This document shows, piece by piece, positions 50,691 to 62,620 of a stretch of 64,000 bases of DNA. A model generated the notes under the pieces. It was given only the letters and a program-made list of their open reading frames with translations. It was not told the origin of the DNA and searched no databases. Made by a program: the position numbers and the translations under genes. Source of the DNA: Lepisosteus oculatus (Eukaryota > Chordata > Actinopteri > Semionotiformes > Lepisosteidae). How positions within the stretch are numbered: position 1 is the first letter of the stretch; every line of letters starts with the position of its first letter. The stretch is taken from assembly GCF_040954835.1 (NCBI RefSeq), contig NC_090696.1, positions 73,345,722 through 73,409,721 of the forward strand, read 5' to 3'.

Positions 50691-52595
50691 CACTTCTCTC
50701 GATATTGCCATTTCAGATTTTCTTCAGTAAAATATCTGAAGTCTACAGGTTTCACTTGAAACCAAAAATAACTTGCAATAACACACTACTCCCAGAAAGG
50801 GATTTCCTGCCCTTTTGTTTGTTATGGTGTTACGTGTGTTTCTCATAGACTGGAAACCACTATACAGCAAACGGAGGTAGCTTCAGTAGATGCATTTTAT
50901 TCATAATAGGTTTTTTGGAAAACTCCTGATATCTTGCAGGATACTCTTATACAACTCGACTCCGAACATATAGTAGGCTAGGTGGCAATCAAGTACTTGA
51001 TTCTCAGTGGTGGTTCCTACTAAACAAAAACGCAGTTCAGTGATAATACATTATTTTACACTTAAATTTGATTACTGCCGTCTCTACTATTCAAATACAG
51101 ATTCTCTTAAAGAAAAAAAAATACATTTAATGAAGGGGGTAGATTAAGGCATGCTTTCTGAAGCAAATACGCTTATTTAGAAACAGAAGACTGATTCAAG
51201 GCATTTTCAAATGTAAATGCTCACTAACCTCCAGTGAGGAGATTGCTGTATTTTTCACATACTGTATAGGCCTACTGCATTGTACATGAGTACGCAGCTC
51301 CGTTTTGCTGATCTGCCTAGAGCAAGAACAGGGTCAACATCTGAGATTCAGAAGGCCTAAACCTGCAGAGTCTGAAAAAAAAAAAGAAGTTAATAATTGA
51401 AGTAAGGTGCTTACTTTGGGTTTACACATATAAAATGTGATGCGTCTTGCTGAACAGCACAAGATTTCATAAAGCAGGCCCACTGTGATAATAATTCCAA
51501 CTTACAAATACTACTTCCATTATGTAGGATATAAACTGCAGCCTCCATGACTGATGCAATTATGCACCAGTAGCCTCATTACAAGTAAGGCAGGGTCGAG
51601 AAGTCAGAAATATATTTAATGGCTGAATTGGGGGGAAACCTTTTAGGCCAGAATGCACAATCCCAAAGAGATAGGACAGCAGGGTTAAAAGCACTCCTCT
51701 CATTAACAATGCCATCAGATGCTAAAGGACTGGTTCTTTCTACAGTGCAGTTCCACACTGTCACCAGACTGGGGTATTGATGCGAACATTCTGGTCCAGG
51801 GAGACGTTTCTGACCGGAAAAACGCTGCAAGCTTCTGAGATCTGAGACCGATTTAGGCCAAAAGGGGCAGAGGCTGCTGGCACAGATAAATAACTATGAT
51901 AGTATTCTTTCATTAATAGCTACATTAGACAAGAATCTACAAGCATGACAACCAACTCTCCAAAAATATCAGTAGTAATTCAAAGAAAGTGTTACAGTTC
52001 AGCTATCCACCCTGAAGCATTACGGAACAGCATCTGGTGTTCTCATGAAGTATTTTGTCCATTGGCTACACTTACAGTTCGTAGAATTTAGGTACATCTC
52101 TTATATTTGTATTTGATATTAAAATCAATGTAACGACGCACCTCCGGCGACTATTAAAGCATTACTCGACTAGTGTTCGGCTGTGACCGCAGCAGGAGTT
52201 CACTAACAACTCGCGGGGAAGCTACTCATAAGATCCAGTCGCCCGTTGGCTGTGAAAACAAGTGTTGATCATAAATCACCAAATACTCAGGAAAAATGAA
52301 CGTCGCCAACTTGTGACAAGTGCTGTGCCACCAGGCGACTGAACACTGCACGTCACAGGCGTGACGAAGCTGTGCCTACTGCATTGTCCGACAAAACAAC
52401 AGGTCCTGCGCACGACTTTGTTCAAAAAGCTCCCCGAGAAGTCCCAGCGGTTCTGGTGCCGCTTCAGCAAGCTTGACTGAGGTCCACGCCTGTACTCCAC
52501 CATAGGTGGCTTCTACAGAAATCTGCCACTGCTGTGATTGGCCTGGCCTTCTGACACTCAAATGTTTTCCCTTCTTTGTTAAGTTCGGTTGATTT

Positions 52596-52632
52596 ACAAC
52601 AACAACAACAACAGCAGCAACAGCAACAACAA
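52596..52632 (+). repeat. (CAA)n/(CAG)n simple repeat
   Basis: Runs of CAA interrupted by CAG units, about 37 bases, just downstream of the first FBXO8 exon. The minus-strand frame through it, which would give poly-Cys or poly-Val, is not a gene. Confidence 0.9.
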
Positions 52633-52665
52633 GGGAAAAACAAAACATAAGAAAACGCCACCTAC

Positions 52666-52900
52666 CTGTTCAAACTAAGGAATTCTACCACCGCCGCCGC
52701 GACGAAACAGCGAAGACTAACAAGCACTTTCGCAGGAATGTTTCTCTTTTCCTCCGCGATCAGTTCCCAAGCAGACCCATCTGAGACCAAAGCTGCCCCG
52801 TCTTTTCCACAGGAAGATCGAGTACTGTCTAACCTGCGTCTGTAGCGCCTCTTGCCACCTCCTCCTCCTATCCGTGACCGCCGGAGCTACTTCGCTCCGT
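52666..52900 (-). other. FBXO8: Probable FBXO8 non-coding first exon
   Basis: A strong minus-strand donor TGAACAG|GTAGGTGG ends at 52666 inside the CpG island. The start-codon exon has an acceptor immediately upstream of the ATG, so an upstream 5' UTR exon is required. The transcription start (upper boundary) is approximate. There is no in-frame coding requirement here. Confidence 0.55.
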
Positions 52901-52960
52901 CAGCCTCTCCACTGCTGTCACTTTTGACGTCCCGTGTTGTTGGTGGAAATGACGTAAGAA

Positions 52961-54280
52961 AGTAAATGAGTAAATCTATCTTGGGATCAATTTCCTTTAT
53001 AAAAAAAACAGACTTAACCAGCATAACACATTCATGCTATCCAATAATGTAAAATTTCGTTACATTCAGTAAAAAAAAAATATTTTCACCACCTGGGCCA
53101 AACAGATTGACTTTAATTGTTATCGAATGTGCGTCTCTTAATTTAAAGATAATTGTATGCTTATATGTAGTTAACCAATGGCGGCAGTTCCCATGATTAA
53201 CCCGGCAAGGAACAAACTGATTTTTTTTTTGTAAAGGAGAATTGTGTTTACGGTAGTTAGCAAGATAGTTTATATCAGGGTTTCGCATCTGAAAATAAAT
53301 TCGTGATTTATAACAGTAACCGAGTGTAACATTTACAAGTTTTAGATTTTAATTACAGATACAGCTGATATATAAATTGTCACTGCTGTTACTGTATTGC
53401 TGTTGAGTTTTAGTTACTACAGCTGTAAATAAACTGGTAAGTAAAACTTTTTAAAGAGGAAAGGTGCATGTAGTTAAAAACTTAACATTTTAAAAGAAGA
53501 CCTACGAAGTTCTGTTAGTTTCAAGTTTGCAATAATTGTCGATTGCTCAAATGTTATTATTGGTAATTCAAATCCTAGCGCTGGTGCATGTACAAAGTTT
53601 GCAGTGGAACTCAAATTGCATTATTCTAACAAGTCGAGAGTAATCATCTGACTTGCACTTTGTATCTTTTGTTTTAATGGCACCATCTCTTAATTTGTCG
53701 GTTTACGTGTTGCACCGTTTTCAAGGTTACATATTGTGGTCTTCTCACCACAATATGTAACCTTATATATAACCTTCTTCAGCACAAATCACAGTAAATC
53801 TAAAACAACAGTTGCTGCAGTTCTGGTGTGGGCGATCCATTTGTTCTTGTTTGTTCTCGGAGTTATCGTGGCAACACTGCATTTTCCTGGCTTCTGAAAC
53901 GACTTAATGAAACAGGGAAAGCAGCTGAATAAGTTCAAACAGAACCCTTTTCCTCACAACTGTACTGATTTAATAAATTAATAGGAAACTGTTGGTTTAG
54001 TTACTGTAGGTAGCAAGGTACGTACCAATAACAAGAAACGATATAAATGCACAGTACGTTACAGATACTGCCCAAGAGAAATGGGCAAACTGTCAGATAA
54101 ACCACATGTACGGTAGTCGGTACCTTTCAGAATGTATTCTTACATTTAATCGAGTCGTGTATTTTGTAATTTATCGTCATTATTCGGGTAGTGAAAAATG
54201 CTTCACGTATTGACCACTGTTTTTTCATGCTCAGAAACATCAGGTAAACACACACACACACGCAAAAATCTTCAGTGACA
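52961..54280 (+). other. CEP44: CEP44 5' region
   Basis: Upstream of the CEP44 start codon. A strong donor AACTG|GTAAGT at 53436/53437 and an acceptor with a T-rich tract, TTTTTTCATGCTCAG, ending at 54234 could frame a 5' UTR intron. A second possible acceptor ends at 54275. An 18-bp-arm perfect hairpin lies at 53723-53764. A (CA)n run of about 14 bases is at 54248-54261. Confidence 0.4.
53723..53764. repeat. Perfect hairpin, 18-bp arms, 6-base loop
   Basis: AAGGTTACATATTGTGGT at 53723-53740, loop CTTCTC, then the exact reverse complement at 53747-53764. It lies between the shared promoter and the CEP44 start codon, so it may be transcribed as 5' UTR or intron RNA. The arms are shorter than those of a typical microRNA precursor. 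Confidence 0.9.
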
Positions 54281-54369
54281 ATGGCAACGGGGGATCTGAA
54301 AGGCAGTCTGAGAAAGCTCGACCAACATCTTCGATTACTTAATTATCCCAGAGAAGTGGATTACACTGG
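54281..54369 (+). CDS. CEP44: CEP44 coding exon 1
   Basis: ATG in the context GACAATGG (purine at -3, G at +4). It encodes [15 protein letters not shown] through EVDYTG and stops after two bases of codon 30, with donor ACTGG|GTAAGA. Confidence 0.92.
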
Positions 54370-57300
54370 GTAAGAGCGATTGTATAATTGTTTGTCAGCT
54401 ATACGAAAGTCTTTTGTATTCCATTTCTCCCATCCGCCCATGCAGCCTTGTCACCTTTGCCAATTCATTGTAATGATAAAGAGTTGTCTACTTTGGTGTA
54501 AATACTGTATATAAGGCCATATAAAGGATATGTGTAGAATGTATGACTCAATTAAAAGCAGTACCCTCTGAGCTAGTGTTGGCCCTGAAAAGCTTTAAAT
54601 CCCCAGACACGGTGAATGCTGTTGGTGATCTGTGAATCACAACCTAGCAGAGCTTTAGAAAACTTGTGTAGAATCTGTAACGTGCAGCCCGTCAACTTTA
54701 AAGCAGCTGTTAAAGATGACTTGGGGGAAAAAAAAACTAACTCTTGAGCAAGGCAAAATAGGACCTAAAGCAGAAATGATGATTCAAGAGTCTGAAGGGG
54801 GTCTGTTTAGAAGTTATTCTACTTGAATCTCCTGCCTTTAAAACAGTATTTTATGTTTGGGAAAACGAAATCTCAAAAGGACAATATTGTTTCCTATATA
54901 CATTGTGAAGATGTCCAGACTAATAGAAAAACAGTTAAAGCATTGCATTATTATAGCCACTGTCTTGATTTTAAGTTATATTATTAAGTAGTGGTTGATG
55001 TAGTAGTAACTATAAACAAAAGAAGATAATTGCTTAGATGCAAATGTGATGGACATAATGTCTGATGGAGGTTTCCTTACAGTTTAAGGGGCACAAGAAG
55101 CCCTCAGGAGATTTTTACTTTATTCTTTAGTCATTGCTTCCTTCTAAGGACCTGTTATAAAACCTCTATACATCTCATGTCATACATGTGGTTTTATTTA
55201 CTAATAGTTAGATTAACATCTGGTATAAGCACGTTTCTTTAATTTCCTATGATGTAATTTTTTGTTATGCTTTCTGTTTCAACCTTTGTAGGCTGTAAGG
55301 TCACAGCTTTCTAAAAGGAAGAGATTCTGGCAGCTATTGTAGTTTATTGTTACCATGCCATTTTGTAAACTGTCAAGGAAAAAGGCAACTTGGAAAAATG
55401 GGACCTGTTGTTAGATTTATTACCCTGGCTGAATCACCTTATTTTACCTCAGGGTTTATTAATACCATATTAATTTCTTATGTCCGCGGTTTCAAAAAAA
55501 GTTAAAAGAAATTAAAATTAAGGAAATGCTTTAAGAAGTGCTGTGGTATTGATACATATGGTATACATTCTTTCTCTTTATGGAAATAAGCGGTAAAATA
55601 TGTGCATGGTTTTCATCATAAGCGCATACACAGCAGGTATTATGAAAGTAATTTCTGTCTTGACTTACAAAGAGTTGTGTGTAAGGAATTGCATCAATAT
55701 ATTGTGTGCCTCGTTTTTGCCCCAATAAATTCCACAAGAAATAGGCCACAGCAAAGTTTTTCAACACCGTGTGTCATGACTATGAGACTGTTAACTACAT
55801 AGATTAAAGAAGGACAGTTAACCTGTCTCCACCTTAGAGGAATGTTTAAAATTGAACGTTTTAAGAGTTACATCACTTCTCATTATACTGTATTGGGGAA
55901 ATCAGAACAAAGTTAATTGACAATTATGTCCCATATGAATGCAAGGAAAGTGTATGTTTTCAATAAACATTTAGTGCAGTTTTTTCCTGTATCTGTGTTC
56001 AAGACCTGGCAGCAGAAAAGTGAGCTGTTTTGTAAACACCCTTATATTTACATTAACCAGCTCTTCTAGCTAAAACAGATCTGAACTGAAGATCAGATGC
56101 GCTGATATCTGTTTGAAGTGCAGACTGTTTGCAGTTAGAAGAAAAATATTTTCCATAGATACGTGTAAAGTCTCCCAAACAAATGGGCAATGCAGTTTTA
56201 TAAGAGGATAAGAAGACCCATCTTCTTGTACATGCTACTATCATATACTTAATGTGTCCTTAATGGGAGGGTTTTTGAATGTCTATTTAAATATCTTATT
56301 TTTTAGGCTTTAAAAAACACACTTTATATTGTAAAATATTTGTGTATATATAGAAATATGTTCTTGAATTAAAAACAATGTGTATGTATAACTACTTTCT
56401 TATTCTTTCTCCCTGTTAGAGAAGGCAATTATTTCACACTTGTCATTTCCTCCTATCAAAGCTCAGTTCCGTAATAGAAATGGTAACAAAAGGATCATCA
56501 TTAAAATATAGCCAGTAAATCAATAAAAGTCTAAAACTTCTCAACATAAATAACACGTCTGTTTGATTTGTATTCAAAGCTTATTCATGTATTTTTATCT
56601 TAATGTACCTGCATATAATTGTACACTGCTGTAGACAAGGGTGGTGGCTGAGCAAAAAAAAAATATACCTATGATTCAAATCTGACCCACATTTACCATT
56701 TTGGAAGCAAATTGTTTTTTCTTGCAAATGCCTTGTCTTTACTGCAGAACATTTTCTTCAACCTTGTAAATTAATAATGAGTGAAAGCCTACTTTGGGTT
56801 GAAATAGACATGTACAGTACGTAGTCAAAGATAAGCCATGGAACATCATGGAACTTTGTTCATCTTAGTAACTTAAAATAATTAAAGAATGGCTATGATG
56901 TGATAAAAATAGATGCTGTGGACACGCTTTTAAATATATGACCATATTGTTTTACATTTTTTACTTCAATTTCCAAAATTCCCAAATAATAATTGCTGTT
57001 AGGCTTTCAATAGTTTATTTTCTGTTAACTGTGATCATATTAATTTGTGTTTGAATGAATCATAGCCAAAATGGCCTGAACTCTTCCTGGTTACAATATG
57101 GTCAAATACCATTTTTATTCTAATAAGAAATCTTTTTAGTGTATTAAGTTCTGTTACCAGTGCTTTTTTCTGCAGATAAGTAGTATTTATGCTTGGGAAA
57201 TTTACATTGTAGCTGTGTCTTCTTACAGTTTGGCGAAGGGTGATCCATCTGCCTTTTTACCAGTTGTGAGCCACGCCTTCATTTCTTATTCTTCGTATCT

Positions 57301-60300
57301 AGCTGAGCATCTCGTAGGATTTGGAGTGGAGCTTGCTGGAAAAAATGACCTGCGTTTCATTGAAAGCGTCTATAAGGTAAATAGTTTAAATAATCACTCT
57401 ATCTTTGGAGAGCTAATTGATATTGTACTGCAGCATTAGGAATTGATCAGTCACAATATAACCAAGGACTGCACAAACAAAATTTAAAAATCATTCTTCC
57501 ATCTCATAGATGGAGAAAAATCTTTAATAGTTTGTAAGAAAAAGCTTCTACTGGGACATTTGCATGGAACACAAACATTTGTATCTGTGGGGACGTTTCT
57601 TTGACTGTCACTCTATTTTTATTTATTATTACAGGCTCACTCAAATGAAAAGACGCAGTGAAAGTCGCCTCAAAACAAATATTCTTGCCACTTTTTTATT
57701 TCAAAGAAGACAGTGTTTAGCTTATGAAAAATCCTCAGGTTGTTTGTCAGGAGTTCCTGTCTTTCTGAATATGTTTTCTCTAATTTTCTTTTGCATTGAC
57801 TCAAATTGCTAATTATACAGTACCTGCCCTAAAATGCGCACAAACCAAACTGTCTGTAATAAGAATCCATTAATCTCCATTTATAGTACTACCTGCAATA
57901 AAAAAATACGAAAATATTTCTAACTGGGCCTAAATGTGAAATTAGTTAGAACATGGAAATACCATATTCTGACTTGAACAACTAAGACAAAAGAATACAA
58001 CCTAAAGAATAACGTCCACTCAAGGCTAAACATTGCATGCCCCCTATGAGAAAAGAGATATTTCTAGCCGCAATCCAAAAAGTTCTGTCATGAAGTGAGC
58101 ATTGTAAACTATGGGATTATATTTTACGTGCAACCCTGGTGTTCGGAATGAGATTGCACAGTCTGTTTCTGAATATAGCAACATTGCCTTGGTTAAAAGG
58201 TTCTCAGAATTGCTTGTCAAGCCAGTGTCTGAAAGCACCCTACATGGACTCCAATCAGCACTATAAATCCCTTAAAGAAACAAAGCTTGAGTACGACAAT
58301 CATACTCAACCAAATATAAACATGTAACAACAGAAGTCTTTTTCCATCTTTGTTAGTGCACATCTGTAGGTTAAGAACTAAAATGTGACAATATTTATCA
58401 AATAATCAGAATAAGCCTTGGGTGGGATAGTGTTTTTTTCTTTTTAGGCTGTGATGTTTCATCATTTGTAAACACAATCATGCAAATGTTGGAAAGGCAC
58501 ATGGTGTTTCACTTAGAAGGTGCTTTTCCAACAGGCAACTCCTATTTTAGAGATCATTAGTATGTTCAGCATTGATTTGGTTTGAGATCTGGTAATGTAC
58601 TGTAGTAAAACATTTCAACATAGTAACTCATTGAAACCATGTGTGATCTGTGTGATTTAGATTAAGGGATTATACATATTACAATTGCATTCCCTTATAT
58701 AGACATCATCAGATCATTTTGTTGTTTTTTCCTAATACACACATATTCTGCCGTCACTGAATGAGAGACAGAATTGAGATTCAGTAAATACCAGTCTGTG
58801 CGAATACCCAGGTGATTACAATCCATTCTGAGGTTTGTTGCCAAAGTACAAAGAAGTCAATGCCGGTGTTGACTAGATCTGACAGCCTCCATATGAAGGT
58901 TGCCAGTTGCAATGGGAACCTGTTACTGGTGTGTGGTAGTAACCCCTCAAGTTGGGTTGTTACATGCAGTTGACTGTGTCAGTGTCTTTCATCAGTACTT
59001 CCTGGCAGTTTGCACGGCCGCTGAGTTCTAGCAGCTGGTGAGCGGATGGACCCAGACTAGCTCCTCAGAGTTAATTTTTGATAAAGCTGCCATGCTGGAA
59101 GTGTGTTTGGAGCCAGCCCACCAGAGTGCCTTCTACGCATGGATCTATCAGCTTTGTACACACTGACCTGAAGGTCTTTCTTACTGCTGCATATCGCAGC
59201 TTCTCAAAGTGTTACACTAAAGCAGCATGATTGGTTAGCGTGGCATTCATTAATAATTAGGTATAAAATTATACTCCTGTGTTGCATAGGAGTGCTTCAT
59301 TCAGTTCAGTTAAAAAGTTAAAGTATATTTAATTGGGCTGTTGGTGGTAAGTTCTGAAAGAAAGCAGGCACATATCTTGGAAGAGGTGCAGTGTTCCAGA
59401 TTGTGCAATTATAGGGGCTTAGGGTGATTGTGGGGGGAGTAAACCTACAGCTTCTGGTAAGCTGTGGGGAGTCCTGTAGGAGTGGTGTGTAAAGGCTGTG
59501 TATGGGTTGATGTCTTTTATGTAATGTTTATATGTACTGTTTTTAATGGTTTTTGTCAGTCTCAGTGTGTGTAAAACATAAGATACTTAGATAAGAAACA
59601 AATTTCTGTGAAATCAGACAATGAAGCATTATGGTATCGTATTACTTGGGGAAATGCAGTATTTTGAGCATTTCCCATCAGAAGATGGGATCCATCAGGA
59701 AGAAAAACTTGTTGTATGACTAATAGGCAGTACTAAATCCTGTTTATTTAATTTCTGTGGAATTATGAAGATGCCACCGAAAATTTAACCCAGAGGAAGC
59801 AATCCAGGTTGAAGCAGAATTTGATAAAAATCTGATAGGACTTAACTAATTAGGGAAACAAATTACAACGATAATCCTGTTGTGTATATATCTGTTTTGC
59901 ATAGCGACTGAAAAATCGATACATTTATCATCTGCACTGAAGACCCAAAAGTAGGTGTTTTCTTTAATTTCAGAACACCTGTAGTGTGTGTTCAGTGTAT
60001 ATATAAGGAAAGGGATTGCACTGTTATCATAAGTAGGGAGAATGTTGGGAATTGAGAAGGCTCACCTCTTCGACACTCTCCCATCCAGTATCCGATGGCA
60101 TCTCGAGGAGTATTGTTTATTTGGGGTTGGAACTTCAGAAGACATTGAATTAATATTACACTTAGCTCCAACTTGTTGAAGCACAAGTTAATGTTGATAA
60201 GTCTGACAAACACTGTAAAAATGTTCTTGCAAAAGGCAACTTTGTGTGAACTACCATACACATTCATTTATTGCACTTTCTTCCAACAGAAGTTAAGAAG

Positions 60301-62620
60301 TAAAGCTGAACAATGAATCTTCGTTTGTCTCGTAATTTCCTCTTATGCACTTTGCCATAGTTCAGACCATATTATTATCAAAATAGCTTTTGCTCAGGCA
60401 GGGTTGCTTTAAGCTTATGACTGCTTCACCAGGAACATCATCACCCAAAAAGGTGTGTTTCGGAATGATTATTGAAGTGTTGGGCGTGGAAGTTTAGGAC
60501 CCTCCCTACAAAGACGGAAAAGCTGCACAGGTGGAGGAGGGACTCAGAAAGTTTTTGGGAAGTGATGTCATGGAGAGTTCTGAGCTCAAGTATCAGAAGT
60601 GATTGAAACCTTGGTTGCTGTCGTCCCTCAAGAACCTTCATCTAAAATCTCCACAATTTACAAAATAACTACAGATGAATCATGTTCTTCTAAATATTTA
60701 GTTAAATCAGTAAATCATCAAAATTAATGTACAATTTAACTTGAAATCAGCTCACCATTACTGTACATTGAAATGTTATCACCTGAGCTTCTTTGTATAG
60801 AGCCTTTACTCAACAAGTAGTTTGTTTTACAGGACGTTGCTTACATGGTTGTGGCTAGTGTGTGGAGTAGTACTGTAGTTAGGGCTCTGGACTCCTAATT
60901 GGAAGATTGGAAAGGGGGGCTACTGTTATACTCTTGAGCAAGGAGCTTCAGCCTTTGGACAAAACTGTCTGCCAAACAAATCAATATTAAATGAAATAAT
61001 AATAAGACTAGTCACATCCTGCAGTTTGCCCTGCTTACATAATCTCTGGGGATTTCGTTACTCCTTAAATCACCTTACCTTCCTTAATTTATCATATTAA
61101 ATAATTCATTATTTTCTGAGAAGAGCTATGATACAGTACATCTGTCCTGGAGATTTCAACAAACTTTTTTTCCCATTGAAATGTCCTGTGTTGAATTGAC
61201 AGCTGGTGGAGAAGTCCTTGAATAATTACATCGGGGTTCACATTTCCTGCCGAGTAATGGAACCCTTCATGTGCTTCCAAGTTCCCATCTTAGATCTTCA
61301 CCAAGAATTTTCCATTTAGATGTTTGCATGTAGAGTGATTTGTCACAGTGTTAATGTATTTCCTCTTATCCTGCATGTAATTGTTTGGTATATTGGAAGT
61401 GTCTCATGAACTTTAACATCTGGCTGAATTGATTTTTTTCAATAATAATCTTGGGAAGGACATTAAAGAGTGGACAATTCTGTTTGCCACTGAATGCAGA
61501 AAATGTAAGATGAGTATAAAAAACATCCTCCAGAATCTTCCTCAGCTTTAAGTGGATGCTGTTCTTATTGACTCCATTTCATGTAACTCTGATTTTGCCA
61601 TTATCTTTTTATGGCCTCTGATATTTATCTAATTCGAAGTCTTAGTGTGTTGTGTTTTTATGCAGAAAACTGGTTAATGAGGCATCAATTTATGCTTTTA
61701 CCCCTTAATTGGTGCACATACATATGTAGTTCCATAATCAATTAGCTAGTACATTTTACTGTATGTAGGCCTGAATCAGTGATACAGGATTTGAAAGCTG
61801 ATGCAAAGTGGGGCACATTCATGGAAGCTTACAAAAATACCATAAATGTAATTCCATTAATCAATCTAACCATGATTAGATTGAGTGGATGATAGAAACC
61901 ATTAAAAAGTGGGAACTCTTAACTCAGTCAGGTATAGGTTTGACAAGGTGGTCAGTGTTTTGTCTCGTGTCTGGAGTGCACTCTCACTGCTGCCTATCTG
62001 AAACTGGTGGCTGATCACATTGAAAAGGTACATTGCATAACAGAATGTCATTCATTTATGTTTGAATTTATGTTAATACAAAATGCATGAATAGCTCCTT
62101 TAACCTTAATAAAATTATAATTGGGTAATCACCCATCACTTCTACAGGTATGTTCTCGAAATTGTTTATTTCAGAAATGCAGATAATTTCTTGAGATGTC
62201 CAGCATTTAATTACCGTTAATATATTTACTGCTTTTATTTTACTGCATTTAGAATGGCCTTCTTCCATGTTGACAATAACACACTTTCAAAAACACCATT
62301 TTGTTAAATCCTTACAGAAATTATATTTCTACATTTGGTGGGTGAAAGGCACACAATATTGACAGTTACTGTTTGACTTGTTTGCTTACAGATTTTAAGG
62401 ATGTTTAATGGAATCTTAAAATTTTCTAGTGAGATTTAGACACAGGTGAATGTATTTATTTTTCTTAATATAGGTTCTGCGGGACCTGTTTCACTATAAA
62501 CCAATTTTGACAAAACAGCAGTTTCTTCAGTTTGGATATGCAGAAAGAAAGATCAGCATTCTATGTGACATTATCAGCTTTGTAACAAAGAAACACAAAG
62601 AGCTTTCAAACAAACACAAG
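54281..62620 (+). CDS. CEP44: CEP44, centrosomal protein of 44 kDa (5' part; continues beyond the window)
   Basis: Three coding exons, 54281-54369, 57229-57376 and 62474-62620, join in frame (89, 148 and 147 bases; 128 codons) with GT-AG borders. The start [23 protein letters not shown] and later blocks [12 protein letters not shown] and [17 protein letters not shown] match the N-terminus of vertebrate CEP44. This covers nearly the whole N-terminal CEP44 domain (about residues 2-128). The human protein is about 390 residues, so roughly two thirds lie to the right of the window. From knowledge of the family: CEP44 sits at centrioles, binds tubulin and POC1B, and helps build the centriole wall before centriole-to-centrosome conversion. 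It is divergently arranged with FBXO8. No further exon was recognised between 62621 and 64000. Confidence 0.93.
54370..57228 (+). other. CEP44: CEP44 intron 1
   Basis: A 2.9-kb AT-rich intron. Short open frames on both strands have no recognisable domain. No repeat was identified. Confidence 0.75.
57229..57376 (+). CDS. CEP44: CEP44 coding exon 2
   Basis: Acceptor TTCTTACAG, donor TATAAG|GTAAAT. It encodes [17 protein letters not shown] through [12 protein letters not shown] and ends on a codon boundary at residue 79. Confidence 0.93.
59230..59268 (+). promoter_or_regulatory. CCAAT/TATA pair in CEP44 intron 2
   Basis: A reverse CCAAT box (ATTGG) is followed 27 bases later by TATAAAA, then by a short inverted repeat (ACTCCT...AGGAGT) near the expected start site. 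The spacing suits an RNA polymerase II promoter, for example that of a solo LTR, but no LTR ends or target duplication were found. Confidence 0.2.
60858..60985 (+). mobile_element. tRNA-derived SINE fragment in CEP44 intron 2
   Basis: Shows a tRNA-like head (GTAGTTAGGGCTCTGGACTC, an A-box-type segment), then CTACTGTTATACTCTTGAGC leading into AAGGAGCTTCAGCC, and a tail GTCTGCCAAACAAATC. Same layout as the SINE at 45345-45522, with part of the B box and middle lost. Confidence 0.6.
62474..62620 (+). CDS. CEP44: CEP44 coding exon 3
   Basis: Acceptor TTAATATAG, donor CACAAG|GTAATA. 49 codons, from [16 protein letters not shown] to HKELSNKHK, residues 80-128. In phase on both sides. Confidence 0.93.

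Larger units (their letters stand above)
48033..52665 (-). other. FBXO8: FBXO8 first intron (inferred)
   Basis: A 4.6-kb intron between the probable non-coding first exon and the exon with the start codon. It contains a V-SINE-like copy at 50375-50690, a CAA/CAG simple repeat at 52596-52632 and the downstream half of the CpG island from about 52130. The remainder shows no recognisable gene. Confidence 0.6.
52130..52960. promoter_or_regulatory. CpG island and bidirectional FBXO8/CEP44 promoter
   Basis: Two CpG-dense parts, about 24 CpG in 52130-52500 and about 21 in 52680-52960 by eye, stand out from AT-rich surroundings. The island sits between two genes transcribed away from each other. Two CREB/ATF-type sites, TGACGTC (52925-52931) and TGACGTAA (52950-52957), lie close together at the CEP44 side. 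No TATA box is obvious, as is usual for CpG-island promoters of housekeeping genes. Confidence 0.75.
57377..62473 (+). other. CEP44: CEP44 intron 2
   Basis: A 5.1-kb intron. It contains a SINE fragment at 60858-60985 and a segment at about 58920-59560 with promoter-like spacing (reverse CCAAT at 59230-59234, TATAAAA at 59262-59268) that may be part of an LTR. The rest is AT-rich and unremarkable. Confidence 0.7.

Noticed and set aside
52330..52343. CTCF-like CCACCAGGCGACTG near the promoter
   Set aside because: Three mismatches at informative positions of the core; too weak.
52376..52661. Minus-strand frames with poly-Cys or poly-Val runs
   Set aside because: These are translations of the CAA/CAG simple repeat next to the promoter.
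60441..60641. 66-codon minus-strand frame in CEP44 intron 2
   Set aside because: Not recognised, no splice borders examined gave a gene model, and it lies inside an intron on the opposite strand.
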